From: Alphaproteobacteria bacterium
GTDB lineage: Bacteria > Pseudomonadota > Alphaproteobacteria > CAAGCB01 > CAG-977
Assembly: GCA_024413465.1 (NCBI GenBank)
Contig: JAKSVU010000013.1
Span: 1 to 49,405 of the forward strand
Length of the DNA: 49,405 nucleotides
Direction of reading: 5' to 3'
Position 1 is the first letter of the stretch. Each line of letters begins with the position of its first letter. A model generated the notes under the pieces. The model was not told where the DNA came from, did no database searches, and was given only the letters and a program-made list of their open reading frames with translations. Shown piece after piece: positions 25,351 through 32,532 of the stretch. The position numbers were made by a program, and so were the translations under genes.

Positions 25351-25914
25351 TTTTAAGAAGAAAGTTGTGGATTTGTTCGTATCTCTTAAACAAATGAATG
25401 GTAAGGAATATGTTTCCTTAAAAAAACAGATGCTAAATCCTTTTTTTATGAATTTCTTCGTTCTTATGTAATGTTTTACGGATTTAAAGATTTTAATTTT
25501 GTTAAAAAATTTATACAGACTCAAGATTTGGATTCTATTAGAAAAAACGAACTTATAAATTTGGCTAAAAAATTAGAGAAAAGCGGAAATATATCAAAGC
25601 AATATGATTTAATTTTTAATAGAGAAAAATACGGAAAAGCTTTTTTTTGAAGATTTAGCTTTTGCCAAGAGTGATAAACTAGAAATTGAATTAGATAGTA
25701 CAAAACCTAATAAAGCACAGAAACAAAGATTTTCACCGATAGATGATGTTGAAGTTCAAATTTTTTATAAGCTAAAAATAGGACATGGAAAAATTCGTGT
25801 TATTAGACCATCTAATCTCTCTTCAGAATGTATAGAAGATGATATTAAGTTATCCCAACAGATAACTAATGGTGATATACGAACGAAGATTAAATTTATT
25901 ATTTCTCGTTCTTA
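25351..25914 (+). pseudogene. Frameshifted remnant of an unknown island gene
   Basis: Reads as one protein only if two or more frameshifts are corrected: GKEYVSLKK.., then SYVMFYGFKDFNFVKKFIQ and NLAKKLEKSGNISKQYDLI, then a frame ending LKIGHGKIRVIRPSNLSSE..IISRS at the stop near 25914. No start with a ribosome site. The family is unknown. Opposite orientation to the other island genes. Confidence 0.55.
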
Positions 25915-25994
25915 AATTCTTTATTAAAATGTTCAATTTCTTCACTAATATTTAATACATCTGCTAAATAATCAGTTCTAAGAATGGACCAAAT

Positions 25995-26018
25995 GGATCG
26001 CCATAAAAAAATAGCCCC
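25995..26018 (+). repeat. attR: 24-bp direct repeat of the tRNA-Glu end and terminator start
   Basis: Identical to 21135-21158; it includes the last 9 nt of tRNA-Glu without the rest of a tRNA. Together the two copies bound a roughly 4.9-kb insertion. Confidence 0.8.
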
Positions 26019-26036
26019 TTTTTGGGGCTTTTTTGT
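26012..26036 (+). terminator. Duplicate tRNA-Glu-type terminator at the island's right end
   Basis: AGCCCC / GGGGCT stem with a TTTTT loop and T tract, nearly the same as the terminator at 21152. Confidence 0.85.
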
Positions 26037-26059
26037 TTAGTTTACCACTTTTGATGTGC

Positions 26060-26230
26060 CTACTTTGTAATATTTTCATCTACATTGATTTGTTGTTCCC
26101 GTTTTGCGTTACGATAATGATAACTATCTCCATTTAAATTTATCTCTACTTTTGATAAAGTGTTGCTATGACCAGCTGAAATTTTTGACAAATCATCATC
26201 TTTTAATTCTATAACTAAATTATCAGTCAT
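26060..26230 (-). CDS. Small protein with double-glycine-like leader motif (second)
   Basis: 56 residues from the ATG behind GGGAG; a longer frame to 26248 lacks a ribosome site. The N-terminal VIELKDDDLSKISAG (residues 6-20) closely resembles the leader motif of the small gene at 9711 and of peptides exported by C39-type transporters; the rest is a polar 36-residue core (HSNTLSKVEI..). It lies 24 bp outside the island's right terminator. No modification or transport gene is near, so the peptide role is a hypothesis. Confidence 0.6.
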   Translation of the reverse strand: MTDNLVIELKDDDLSKISAGHSNTLSKVEINLNGDSYHYRNAKREQQINVDENITK

Positions 26231-26357
26231 GGTATTTCTCCCGAACAAATGCCCTTTATGTTAAGTGTAACGAATGGGATGAAAAAAGGTTACAAAAAAT
26301 TTTTTAGTCTTCTCACTAATCTTTTGTAGAAAAATTAAGATTGAAGAATATGAGAAA

Positions 26358-26546
26358 TTATTTTAATAAAAATTCTAAATTTGCTTCGTGTAAGATATCA
26401 GCATTATAGAGTAATGCAATTTGTTCTTCTTTTGTAAATTCTGGAAATTTATTATAGTTAATATAATTGTCTAGGTTTATTTGCGCTTCTTTTAAAACGT
26501 TACCGTCTATTAATGGGGCAGGTCCATTCGTTTTTGGGTTTTCCAT
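26358..26546 (-). CDS. Small hypothetical protein
   Basis: 62 residues, acidic, starting MENPKTNGPAPLIDGNV, with a helical C-terminal half (FTKEEQIALLYNADILHEANLEFLL). No signal peptide or known domain. Ribosome site is weak (AGAGAT). The coherent amphipathic composition supports coding, but it could be spurious. Confidence 0.45.
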   Translation of the reverse strand: MENPKTNGPAPLIDGNVLKEAQINLDNYINYNKFPEFTKEEQIALLYNADILHEANLEFLLK

Positions 26547-26614
26547 CCTGAATCTCTGCCGATTAAAATGTCAAGAAAAGTTGAAATTTTTAAAAATGAA
26601 ATATCTATTCTAAA

Positions 26615-27493
26615 TTACCAAACGAAAGCAGGAATAACTAGTTTAGCAGAGGCATTATATTGATTAAATAAGCTACGTACTTTTTCAGGGGTAGGGGTTT
26701 GACCTTTTGAAATACCAAGTTCTCGAGCATGGACACCACCAGCAACGAAAATTGCGTCAAGACCAGCATTGTTTGCCCCAATCATATCAGAAGCAATGGA
26801 ATCTCCAATAACAGCTATTCTAGATTTTGATGAAACGTTGAATCCACCGACGCAGTAATTGAATACGCCGACGTCTGGTTTCCCACGCCAAAATACGTTT
26901 CCTCCCATTGATTGATAATGGGCAGCCAAACCACCTGCAGCAATATAAGGAATACCATCTTTCATAACAAAAGAATCTGGTGATCCACAAATCATTGGTA
27001 GCCTGCGTTGCATACATTTTTTGAAAAATGGTTCGTATTTTGATAACTCATCACGAGGACTAAACGTACCGTTAATCAAAATAAACTCAGCTTCATCAAT
27101 GTTTTGAACCATCACAAGACCAAGGTCTTCCATTCCTTCAATATATTTAACAGGACCTAAGTGAAAACAACGACGACCTAAATTGGCGAAGAAAGGATTT
27201 TGTCGTGATTTTAATTCGTAATAGATAATTTCACCAGAGGTAAGAACACCTTTGTATTGATATGGTTTTACACCTAATCGTTCGATTTTTTTTGCTGTTT
27301 CAGAAGAACGGCTTGGGGTGTTTGATAAAAAGATGACTTGTTTTTTCAATTCTGCAAGTTGAGATAAAGTATTAAATGCGCCAATACACAATCTGTTTTC
27401 TTCATAGACCACACCCCACAGATCCACGATGAATGCATCGTAGAGTGGTGCAATGGCCTTAATGCCTGAAACAAAAGGTATTTCTTCGCCCAA
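26615..27493 (-). CDS. TIGR01459-type HAD class IIA hydrolase
   Basis: 292 residues, NagD-like HAD phosphatase. DLWGVVYE (motif I, with W where many HADs have the second Asp region, typical of the TIGR01459 group), FLSNTPSRS (motif II), WRGKPD (lysine) and VIGDSIASDM (motif IV). Likely a cytosolic sugar or nucleotide phosphatase. There is no upstream ATG in frame; a TTG at 27493 with GAGG 8 nt before it is the probable start. Confidence 0.82.
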   Translation of the reverse strand: MGEEIPFVSGIKAIAPLYDAFIVDLWGVVYEENRLCIGAFNTLSQLAELKKQVIFLSNTPSRSSETAKKIERLGVKPYQYKGVLTSGEIIYYELKSRQNPFFANLGRRCFHLGPVKYIEGMEDLGLVMVQNIDEAEFILINGTFSPRDELSKYEPFFKKCMQRRLPMICGSPDSFVMKDGIPYIAAGGLAAHYQSMGGNVFWRGKPDVGVFNYCVGGFNVSSKSRIAVIGDSIASDMIGANNAGLDAIFVAGGVHARELGISKGQTPTPEKVRSLFNQYNASAKLVIPAFVW

Positions 27494-27679
27494 TACAAAA
27501 TCCTCAAGTCTTAATTTTTCATTTTATAACATGCTTTTTATGTAAATAAAAGAACAAAATTAATCTTTGTAAATACTCGTTTATTTTTTGACAAATTTTT
27601 TGAATTTTAGAATCAAATTGAATTTTAAAAAAAAAGTGGTAAAATACACGACAAAGAAAATCTTTAAAGGAATAAAAAA

Positions 27680-28807
27680 ATGGATGGGAAATCACGTCAA
27701 AGTTTATTTTATTTGATGTTGGAAGCAAACAAAAATCCAATTACTATTTTTACAGATTTGGATAAAACCTCTTGTGAAGAAGGAAATGCAGAATTTGCTT
27801 CTATCAATAAAGAGGAAACAGGTAAAGAAGGGTGTTATATGCAACCTGATTTGCGTCGCGTTTTTGAAAAATTACCGGATATCGGATGTGGTTTTAACAT
27901 TGTAACAGGGCGTCATTGGAGTGACGTTCGTGTGAACGATTTAACAGGTGAAAAAATACCAGATGGTGCTTTTCATGATTTATTGGGCGGTGTTGAAAGT
28001 TTTGAAAAAGTAAATGCTGTTGCTGGTCATGGGCGTTTGGTCGTACAAGATGGTAAAACAACGGTTTTGCGTCGTGGAACAAATGAAGAAGATGCTTTAA
28101 AAGAACAAAAATTTGAACGCTATGTTGGTGAAAACGTTTTGAAATTAAAAGAAGAATTGTTCGAAAAATGGCCTGATAGTCGTGGGGTTATTTTGGCTGA
28201 ATATAAAAAGCATTTAAGTTATGTCAATGTTGCTGAATACCAAAAGAAAAATCCAACTGCTGGAACAGAAATGGCTGCTTTCGTTGATGAAAAAATGAAA
28301 GCTATGATGACGAGTAAGGAAGCTCCAGAAAATCCAAACGGAGCTTTGTATTACACGGTCGAACCAACAGGATCAATGGAAGTTCGTTCAAAAAACCAAA
28401 GTAAAAGAAACGGATTAGAACAGTCTGGCTTTTTACAGGCGGCATTTGATCGTGGTGGCCCAGTTCTCGTTTTAGGGGATAGTTTAGGTAAAAATGGAAC
28501 TGACAGAGATATGGTTGAAGCAACGCGAGATTTCTTTAATGAACGCGGAGCGGGGGATCGTGTATATGTTATTCACGTTTTAAATGGTGAAAAAAACAGA
28601 ATTACAGATCCAAATGATAAATGTTTCCCAAACATTGCTGTCGAAAATCCAAATGAATTAGGAACAATAATGAAGATGGTTGGTGGTCGGGCTCAACTCC
28701 GTTGGGAATGTCACAATGAAACGAAAAATGCTCCTGTTAAAAAAGAACCAAAGAAGGGACTAACGACTTGGTCTGAATTGTATAAGCGTTGCCAAGGAGG
28801 AAGATAA
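27680..28807 (+). CDS. HAD-superfamily trehalose-6-phosphate-phosphatase-like protein
   Basis: 375 residues. HAD motifs are clear: FTDLDKT with D26/D28, IVTGRHWSD, a lysine in NQSKRNG and LGDSLGKNGTDRDM. The layout resembles trehalose-phosphatase-like HAD-IIB enzymes, but no trehalose synthase is adjacent, so substrate is open. A signal peptide is absent. The next gene starts 2 bp later behind AGGAGG, so they form an operon. Confidence 0.78.
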   Translation: MDGKSRQSLFYLMLEANKNPITIFTDLDKTSCEEGNAEFASINKEETGKEGCYMQPDLRRVFEKLPDIGCGFNIVTGRHWSDVRVNDLTGEKIPDGAFHDLLGGVESFEKVNAVAGHGRLVVQDGKTTVLRRGTNEEDALKEQKFERYVGENVLKLKEELFEKWPDSRGVILAEYKKHLSYVNVAEYQKKNPTAGTEMAAFVDEKMKAMMTSKEAPENPNGALYYTVEPTGSMEVRSKNQSKRNGLEQSGFLQAAFDRGGPVLVLGDSLGKNGTDRDMVEATRDFFNERGAGDRVYVIHVLNGEKNRITDPNDKCFPNIAVENPNELGTIMKMVGGRAQLRWECHNETKNAPVKKEPKKGLTTWSELYKRCQGGR

Positions 28808-28809
28808 AA

Positions 28810-29310
28810 ATGAATAATAAATTGACGATTTTTTTTGTCATTTTATTAGCTTTTGGTTTGGGGGCTTTCACAGATTTTTATTATTGGAAACAATATGCTC
28901 CAGCTCCTGTAACAAATATTACAAACGTTGTTGAACCAGTCAAATATGCAGTCGTTGACGTTCAACGAGTAATTTCAAGTTCAAGTGATGTTACTCGTTT
29001 AAAAGAAGATCAAGAACGCCAATTGGTTGCTTTACAAGAATGGATAAAAGGGCCTAATGAAGCTTTGGAAAAAGAAAAAGATGAAAAGAAAAAAGCAGAA
29101 ATGGCAGAAAAGTTTCAACGCGAATTAGAAGAAAAACGTCAAGAAATTCAGGTAAATTACATCAAAGACTTACAACGAATTGATACTAAAATTACTGGAA
29201 TTATCGAAACAGCTGCTAAAGCAGAAGGATTTTCTATGAGCTTTTCAAAAGGTTCCTTGTTGCACGGTGGTACAGACATTACTGATAAAGTTTTGGAACT
29301 AGTTAAGTAA
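28810..29310 (+). CDS. OmpH/Skp-like protein, membrane-anchored paralogue
   Basis: 166 residues from the ATG behind AAGGAGG (a TTG further upstream is unlikely). N-terminal signal anchor (5-22), then a Skp-like body: YAVVDVQRVISS, a long charged helical hairpin with EWIKGPNEALEKEKDEKKK and a GGTDIT end. It is clearly a paralogue of the lipoprotein at 19206. It likely holds unfolded outer-membrane proteins or a specific client near the inner membrane. It sits between the HAD gene and the M23 gene. Confidence 0.82.
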   Translation: MNNKLTIFFVILLAFGLGAFTDFYYWKQYAPAPVTNITNVVEPVKYAVVDVQRVISSSSDVTRLKEDQERQLVALQEWIKGPNEALEKEKDEKKKAEMAEKFQRELEEKRQEIQVNYIKDLQRIDTKITGIIETAAKAEGFSMSFSKGSLLHGGTDITDKVLELVK

Positions 29311-29346
29311 TTTTTTATAATCGAATTTTTGTTATAGGACAGGTGA

Positions 29347-30216
29347 ATGGTAAGATTTTTTTTGTTCTTTTTGATGGTGTCTTTTTCTGTTCATGCAGAA
29401 GATAATTTTTTTAAAGATTATAAAAACTTTTTTGACGAAAAAACAGATTTTTTTGCAGAAAATAAGACACAAAAATCAGTTCAAAAAGAAGCAAAACAAG
29501 TTTCATCTGCCAATCAATTTGCTGATATTGAAGACGATGATAGTTTTTTTGATGCAAAAGATAATTTCTTTGGACAAGATAATGATTTTTTCACAAATGA
29601 TAGCAAATTTTTTGATAATTCAGATTTCTTTTTAAAAACAAGTGAATTTTTTAGTTCCTCTGATAATTTTTTCGAGGGTGAGGATTTTTTCAAAGAAAAA
29701 AAAGAACATCAGGAACCTACTTCTCCAGTTGCGGCCCCTACACCTTCAGTTATAAAAATTTCATCTGCCGAAAAGAAAAAATTTGTTAGTCAAATTGTTG
29801 CTCCCCAAGATCGTCCTGTCAAATTAGGTTTTATCAAAAATAATCCATTGGATAAAATGCATATTACTAGCTATTACGGGATGAGAATGCATCCTGTTTT
29901 AAAGAAACCTATTTTTCATCGTGGAATAGATTTGCGTGGAAATAAAGTTAATATTTATGCAGTTGGTGATGGGGTCGTGACTTTTGCTGGTTATAAAAAG
30001 AATTATGGGAATATCGTCCAAATTACACATGCCGGTGGATATGAAACAAGATACGCACATATGCACAAAATTAACGTTAAAGTTGGGCAAAAAGTGTCTG
30101 CCAAACAGGTTTTAGGTTTGGTTGGACAAACAGGGCAGGTATCCGGACCTCATTTGCATTTTGAAATTATCCAAAATGGAAAAACGTTAAATCCAAAAAC
30201 TTATTTGTTTTTCTAG
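29347..30216 (+). CDS. M23 (LytM) peptidoglycan endopeptidase with Phe-Phe repeat region
   Basis: 289 residues. Signal peptide (1-17), a low-complexity acidic region (18-118) with eleven Phe-Phe pairs at 21, 28, 35, 67, 74, 81, 88, 94, 101, 108 and 114, then a complete M23 domain (165-287) with zinc ligands H191/D195 (FHRGID), H238 and H269/H271 (HLHFE). The enzyme cuts peptidoglycan cross-links. The regular (D/N/S)xFF spacing of 6-7 residues is unlike usual LytM linkers and may form an interaction surface. RBS GACAGG. Confidence 0.9.
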   Translation: MVRFFLFFLMVSFSVHAEDNFFKDYKNFFDEKTDFFAENKTQKSVQKEAKQVSSANQFADIEDDDSFFDAKDNFFGQDNDFFTNDSKFFDNSDFFLKTSEFFSSSDNFFEGEDFFKEKKEHQEPTSPVAAPTPSVIKISSAEKKKFVSQIVAPQDRPVKLGFIKNNPLDKMHITSYYGMRMHPVLKKPIFHRGIDLRGNKVNIYAVGDGVVTFAGYKKNYGNIVQITHAGGYETRYAHMHKINVKVGQKVSAKQVLGLVGQTGQVSGPHLHFEIIQNGKTLNPKTYLFF

Positions 30217-30221
30217 TAAAT

Positions 30222-30998
30222 TTATAAAACACCGAAATGTTTTAAGGCATTTAAAACGCCGTCGTTATCTACGTCTGTTGTGACATATTTCGCCGTTTGT
30301 TTTGCGATAGGTGTGCCGTTTCCTAAACAAGTACTATAATCGGTAAGTTGGAACATATCTAAATCATTATCAGCATCACCAAAGGTCATAATTTCATCTT
30401 TATTCCAACCATATTTTTCCATTACTTTGGATATACCAACAGCTTTTCCTCCAGTTTTTTTGATGATGTTTGCAAATAGCGGATACCAACGCATTGCTTT
30501 TAGTTCGGGGAAATTTTTCATTAACTCCGGTTCTTGTTCTGCAGTGATATAAGTTGTGGTTTGATAAATTGGTTCCTTGATTTTGTGAATATCTACAATT
30601 TCACCATCAGGGCGAGCTTTTCCAATTTGTTGTAAAAAGGAAAACATATTTTCGGTTATTTTATTAAAATAAATAGCATGTGCAGTTTCAAAAGCACTAC
30701 CTAATCCGCGTTCATTTAGAAAATCTGCGATAGCGATGGCTTGATCGGGGTTGATTGGATCAGAACGTAGAATACCTGTTTTGTCATAACAGTATTGACC
30801 AGACATACAGACAAAACCGTCGAAGTCAAAATATTGTGTAACAAAATTTGCAGAGGTGGGGGCTCTTCCGGTTGCTATAAAAATCTTGACACCTTTTTTA
30901 CGAAGTTGATCGAGGGCAGTCAAAGTTGATTGAGGAATAGTATGTTTTTTAAAACTCACAAGAGTTCCATCAATATCAAAAAAAACAGCTTTAATCAT
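30222..30998 (-). CDS. Cof-type HAD-IIB phosphatase
   Basis: 258 residues from the ATG at 30998 (GGAAA before it; the extension uses TTG). Motifs: VFFDIDGTLV with D8/D10, FIATGRAP, and FGDADNDLDMF. Cof/YbjI-type enzymes hydrolyse sugar or vitamin phosphates in the cytosol. The substrate is unknown. Confidence 0.88.
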   Translation of the reverse strand: MIKAVFFDIDGTLVSFKKHTIPQSTLTALDQLRKKGVKIFIATGRAPTSANFVTQYFDFDGFVCMSGQYCYDKTGILRSDPINPDQAIAIADFLNERGLGSAFETAHAIYFNKITENMFSFLQQIGKARPDGEIVDIHKIKEPIYQTTTYITAEQEPELMKNFPELKAMRWYPLFANIIKKTGGKAVGISKVMEKYGWNKDEIMTFGDADNDLDMFQLTDYSTCLGNGTPIAKQTAKYVTTDVDNDGVLNALKHFGVL

Positions 30999-31175
30999 GT
31001 TTGTTTCCAAATGTGTTATAAAACATAATAAAGGTTATACAGGGTAATTATTTATTTGAAAGGAAAATTATTATTTTCGTTCAAAATATTTTTTGAAAAT
31101 TTTGGACAAAAAATCTTTTTTTTCGATAAAATTTGTGTTAGGATTAAGAAAAATAATTAGAAAAGGATATCTACT

Positions 31176-31916
31176 ATGGAAAGAGAATATATTCACGAGA
31201 AAAAGAAACACAAAGGCGGGAAAAAAGGTGGACATCACGCAGAACCATCCAATGTTCAGATTGTTCAACCTTATGCTCCAAATGGAGAAAAGATACCTGT
31301 TCAACACATGAGCCAAGTTGTCAAAGATAATGCTGAAAAAGGTATTTTCGATTTTGACAAAATAAATGGCTATACTCTTGTTGAAGTTGTGTATAAGACT
31401 CCATCTAAAAAAGCTCGTGAAGATATGCGTGAAGATTTTAATAAACGTGCTCGTCCAGAATTTTTGAGAATGTTAGCTGCAGAACATGAAGATGAATTAC
31501 GTGCTATGGGAATTAAAGACGAAGGTCTTGCTTTGATGCGTCAAGGAAAGAGTGTCAATGGGTATAATGTTCACCATAATTTGCCAATCGCAGGTGGTGG
31601 CACAAATGATTTCCGCAATTTGACAATTATGCCAATTCCTCCACATGATGAATTACACCACAACATTATTGATCCTCAATTGAAAAAAGGATCTACAGGG
31701 CATGGTATGACGATTAAGCTACCATATTATGGCAAAATGGTATGGCAAAAACCTGATTATAAGTATGAATATGCAAAAGAGGGTGAAGGTCCTGATTTAA
31801 CTTATATCAATGAACGCAATGCTGAAAATAAAGCAAGAATGGAAGAAAAGAAACACAAACCAACCATTGATGTGGCAACAGCAAAAATGATTTTGAAACA
31901 ACAAGGTAGAGTTTAA
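31176..31916 (+). CDS. HNH-like metal-dependent nuclease-domain protein
   Basis: 246 residues. A Lys/Gly/His-rich start (KKKHKGGKKGGHH), a helical middle, and at about 125-170 the HNH-type pattern YNVHHNLPIAGGGTNDFRNL..HDELHHNII, in which histidines and Asn could bind metal and cleave nucleic acid. No signal peptide or immunity gene. AAGGAT precedes the ATG. It could be a toxin-type or housekeeping nuclease; the family was not identified. Confidence 0.7.
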   Translation: MEREYIHEKKKHKGGKKGGHHAEPSNVQIVQPYAPNGEKIPVQHMSQVVKDNAEKGIFDFDKINGYTLVEVVYKTPSKKAREDMREDFNKRARPEFLRMLAAEHEDELRAMGIKDEGLALMRQGKSVNGYNVHHNLPIAGGGTNDFRNLTIMPIPPHDELHHNIIDPQLKKGSTGHGMTIKLPYYGKMVWQKPDYKYEYAKEGEGPDLTYINERNAENKARMEEKKHKPTIDVATAKMILKQQGRV

Positions 31917-31920
31917 AAAG

Positions 31921-31945
31921 AAAGGGCTTTTAGAAAAAGCCCTTT
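31921..31945. terminator. Terminator between convergent HNH and MBL genes
   Basis: Stem AAAGGGCTTTT / AAAAGCCCTTT; the right arm is also the last codons of the minus-strand hydrolase. Confidence 0.8.
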
Positions 31946-32532
31946 TCATTTGCAATAGTTGTTGTTTTGCCATGTCCAGGATAAACGATTGTTTTATCTT
32001 CAAACAATTTGAATAATTTTTGAATGCTTGCAGATAATTCTGCTTCATTTCCGCCAGGAAGATCTGTTCTGCCTCGTCCCATACAAAATAACGTATCCCC
32101 AGAAAATAAAATGCTTTCTGTTGAAAAGCAAACGCTGCCTGGAGTATGTCCCGGTGTGTGATGAACGGTTAAAGTAAGATTACCAACAGAAAAGGTATCT
32201 CCGTCTTTAAAAGTTTTATCAATTTTTGGAATTTTTATTGGACGCATACCAAACATTCCAAGTAATTCATTACAATTTTGAACTTCTGATAAGTCATCTG
32301 TATGAACGAAAGCTGGAGTGTGATATTTTTCTTGCCACTCAGCTAATCCCAAAATATGATCGAAATGTCCATGTGTCAGCAAAATAAATTTGAGTTGAGC
32401 ATTGTGGTTCGTAATAAAATCCATCATATCCGGATTACAAACGGTACAATCAATTAAACAAGCCTCATTTCCATCAATAACAACGTAGTTATTGTTTCCA
32501 ATAATTCCTTGTTCAAAATTTTGAATAATCAT
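31930..32532 (-). CDS. MBL-fold metallohydrolase (glyoxalase II-like)
   Basis: 200 residues, small GloB/YcbL type. Zinc motif THGHFDH, then HHTPGHTPGSV, FSGDTLF and VYPGHG are all present. It probably hydrolyses thioesters such as S-lactoylglutathione. Its ATG overlaps the stop of the upstream acyltransferase gene (ATGA), so the two are coupled. Confidence 0.87.
   Translation of the reverse strand: MIIQNFEQGIIGNNNYVVIDGNEACLIDCTVCNPDMMDFITNHNAQLKFILLTHGHFDHILGLAEWQEKYHTPAFVHTDDLSEVQNCNELLGMFGMRPIKIPKIDKTFKDGDTFSVGNLTLTVHHTPGHTPGSVCFSTESILFSGDTLFCMGRGRTDLPGGNEAELSASIQKLFKLFEDKTIVYPGHGKTTTIANEKGFF

Noticed and set aside
25915-25980. Minus-strand peptide fragment (RTDYLADVLNISEEIEHF)
   Set aside because: Only about 25 codons with no start or stop context; possibly a remnant of a gene cut by the attR junction, but not supportable as a feature.
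29393-29635. 80-codon frame inside the M23 gene
   Set aside because: A by-product of the T-rich Phe-Phe repeat read in another phase.
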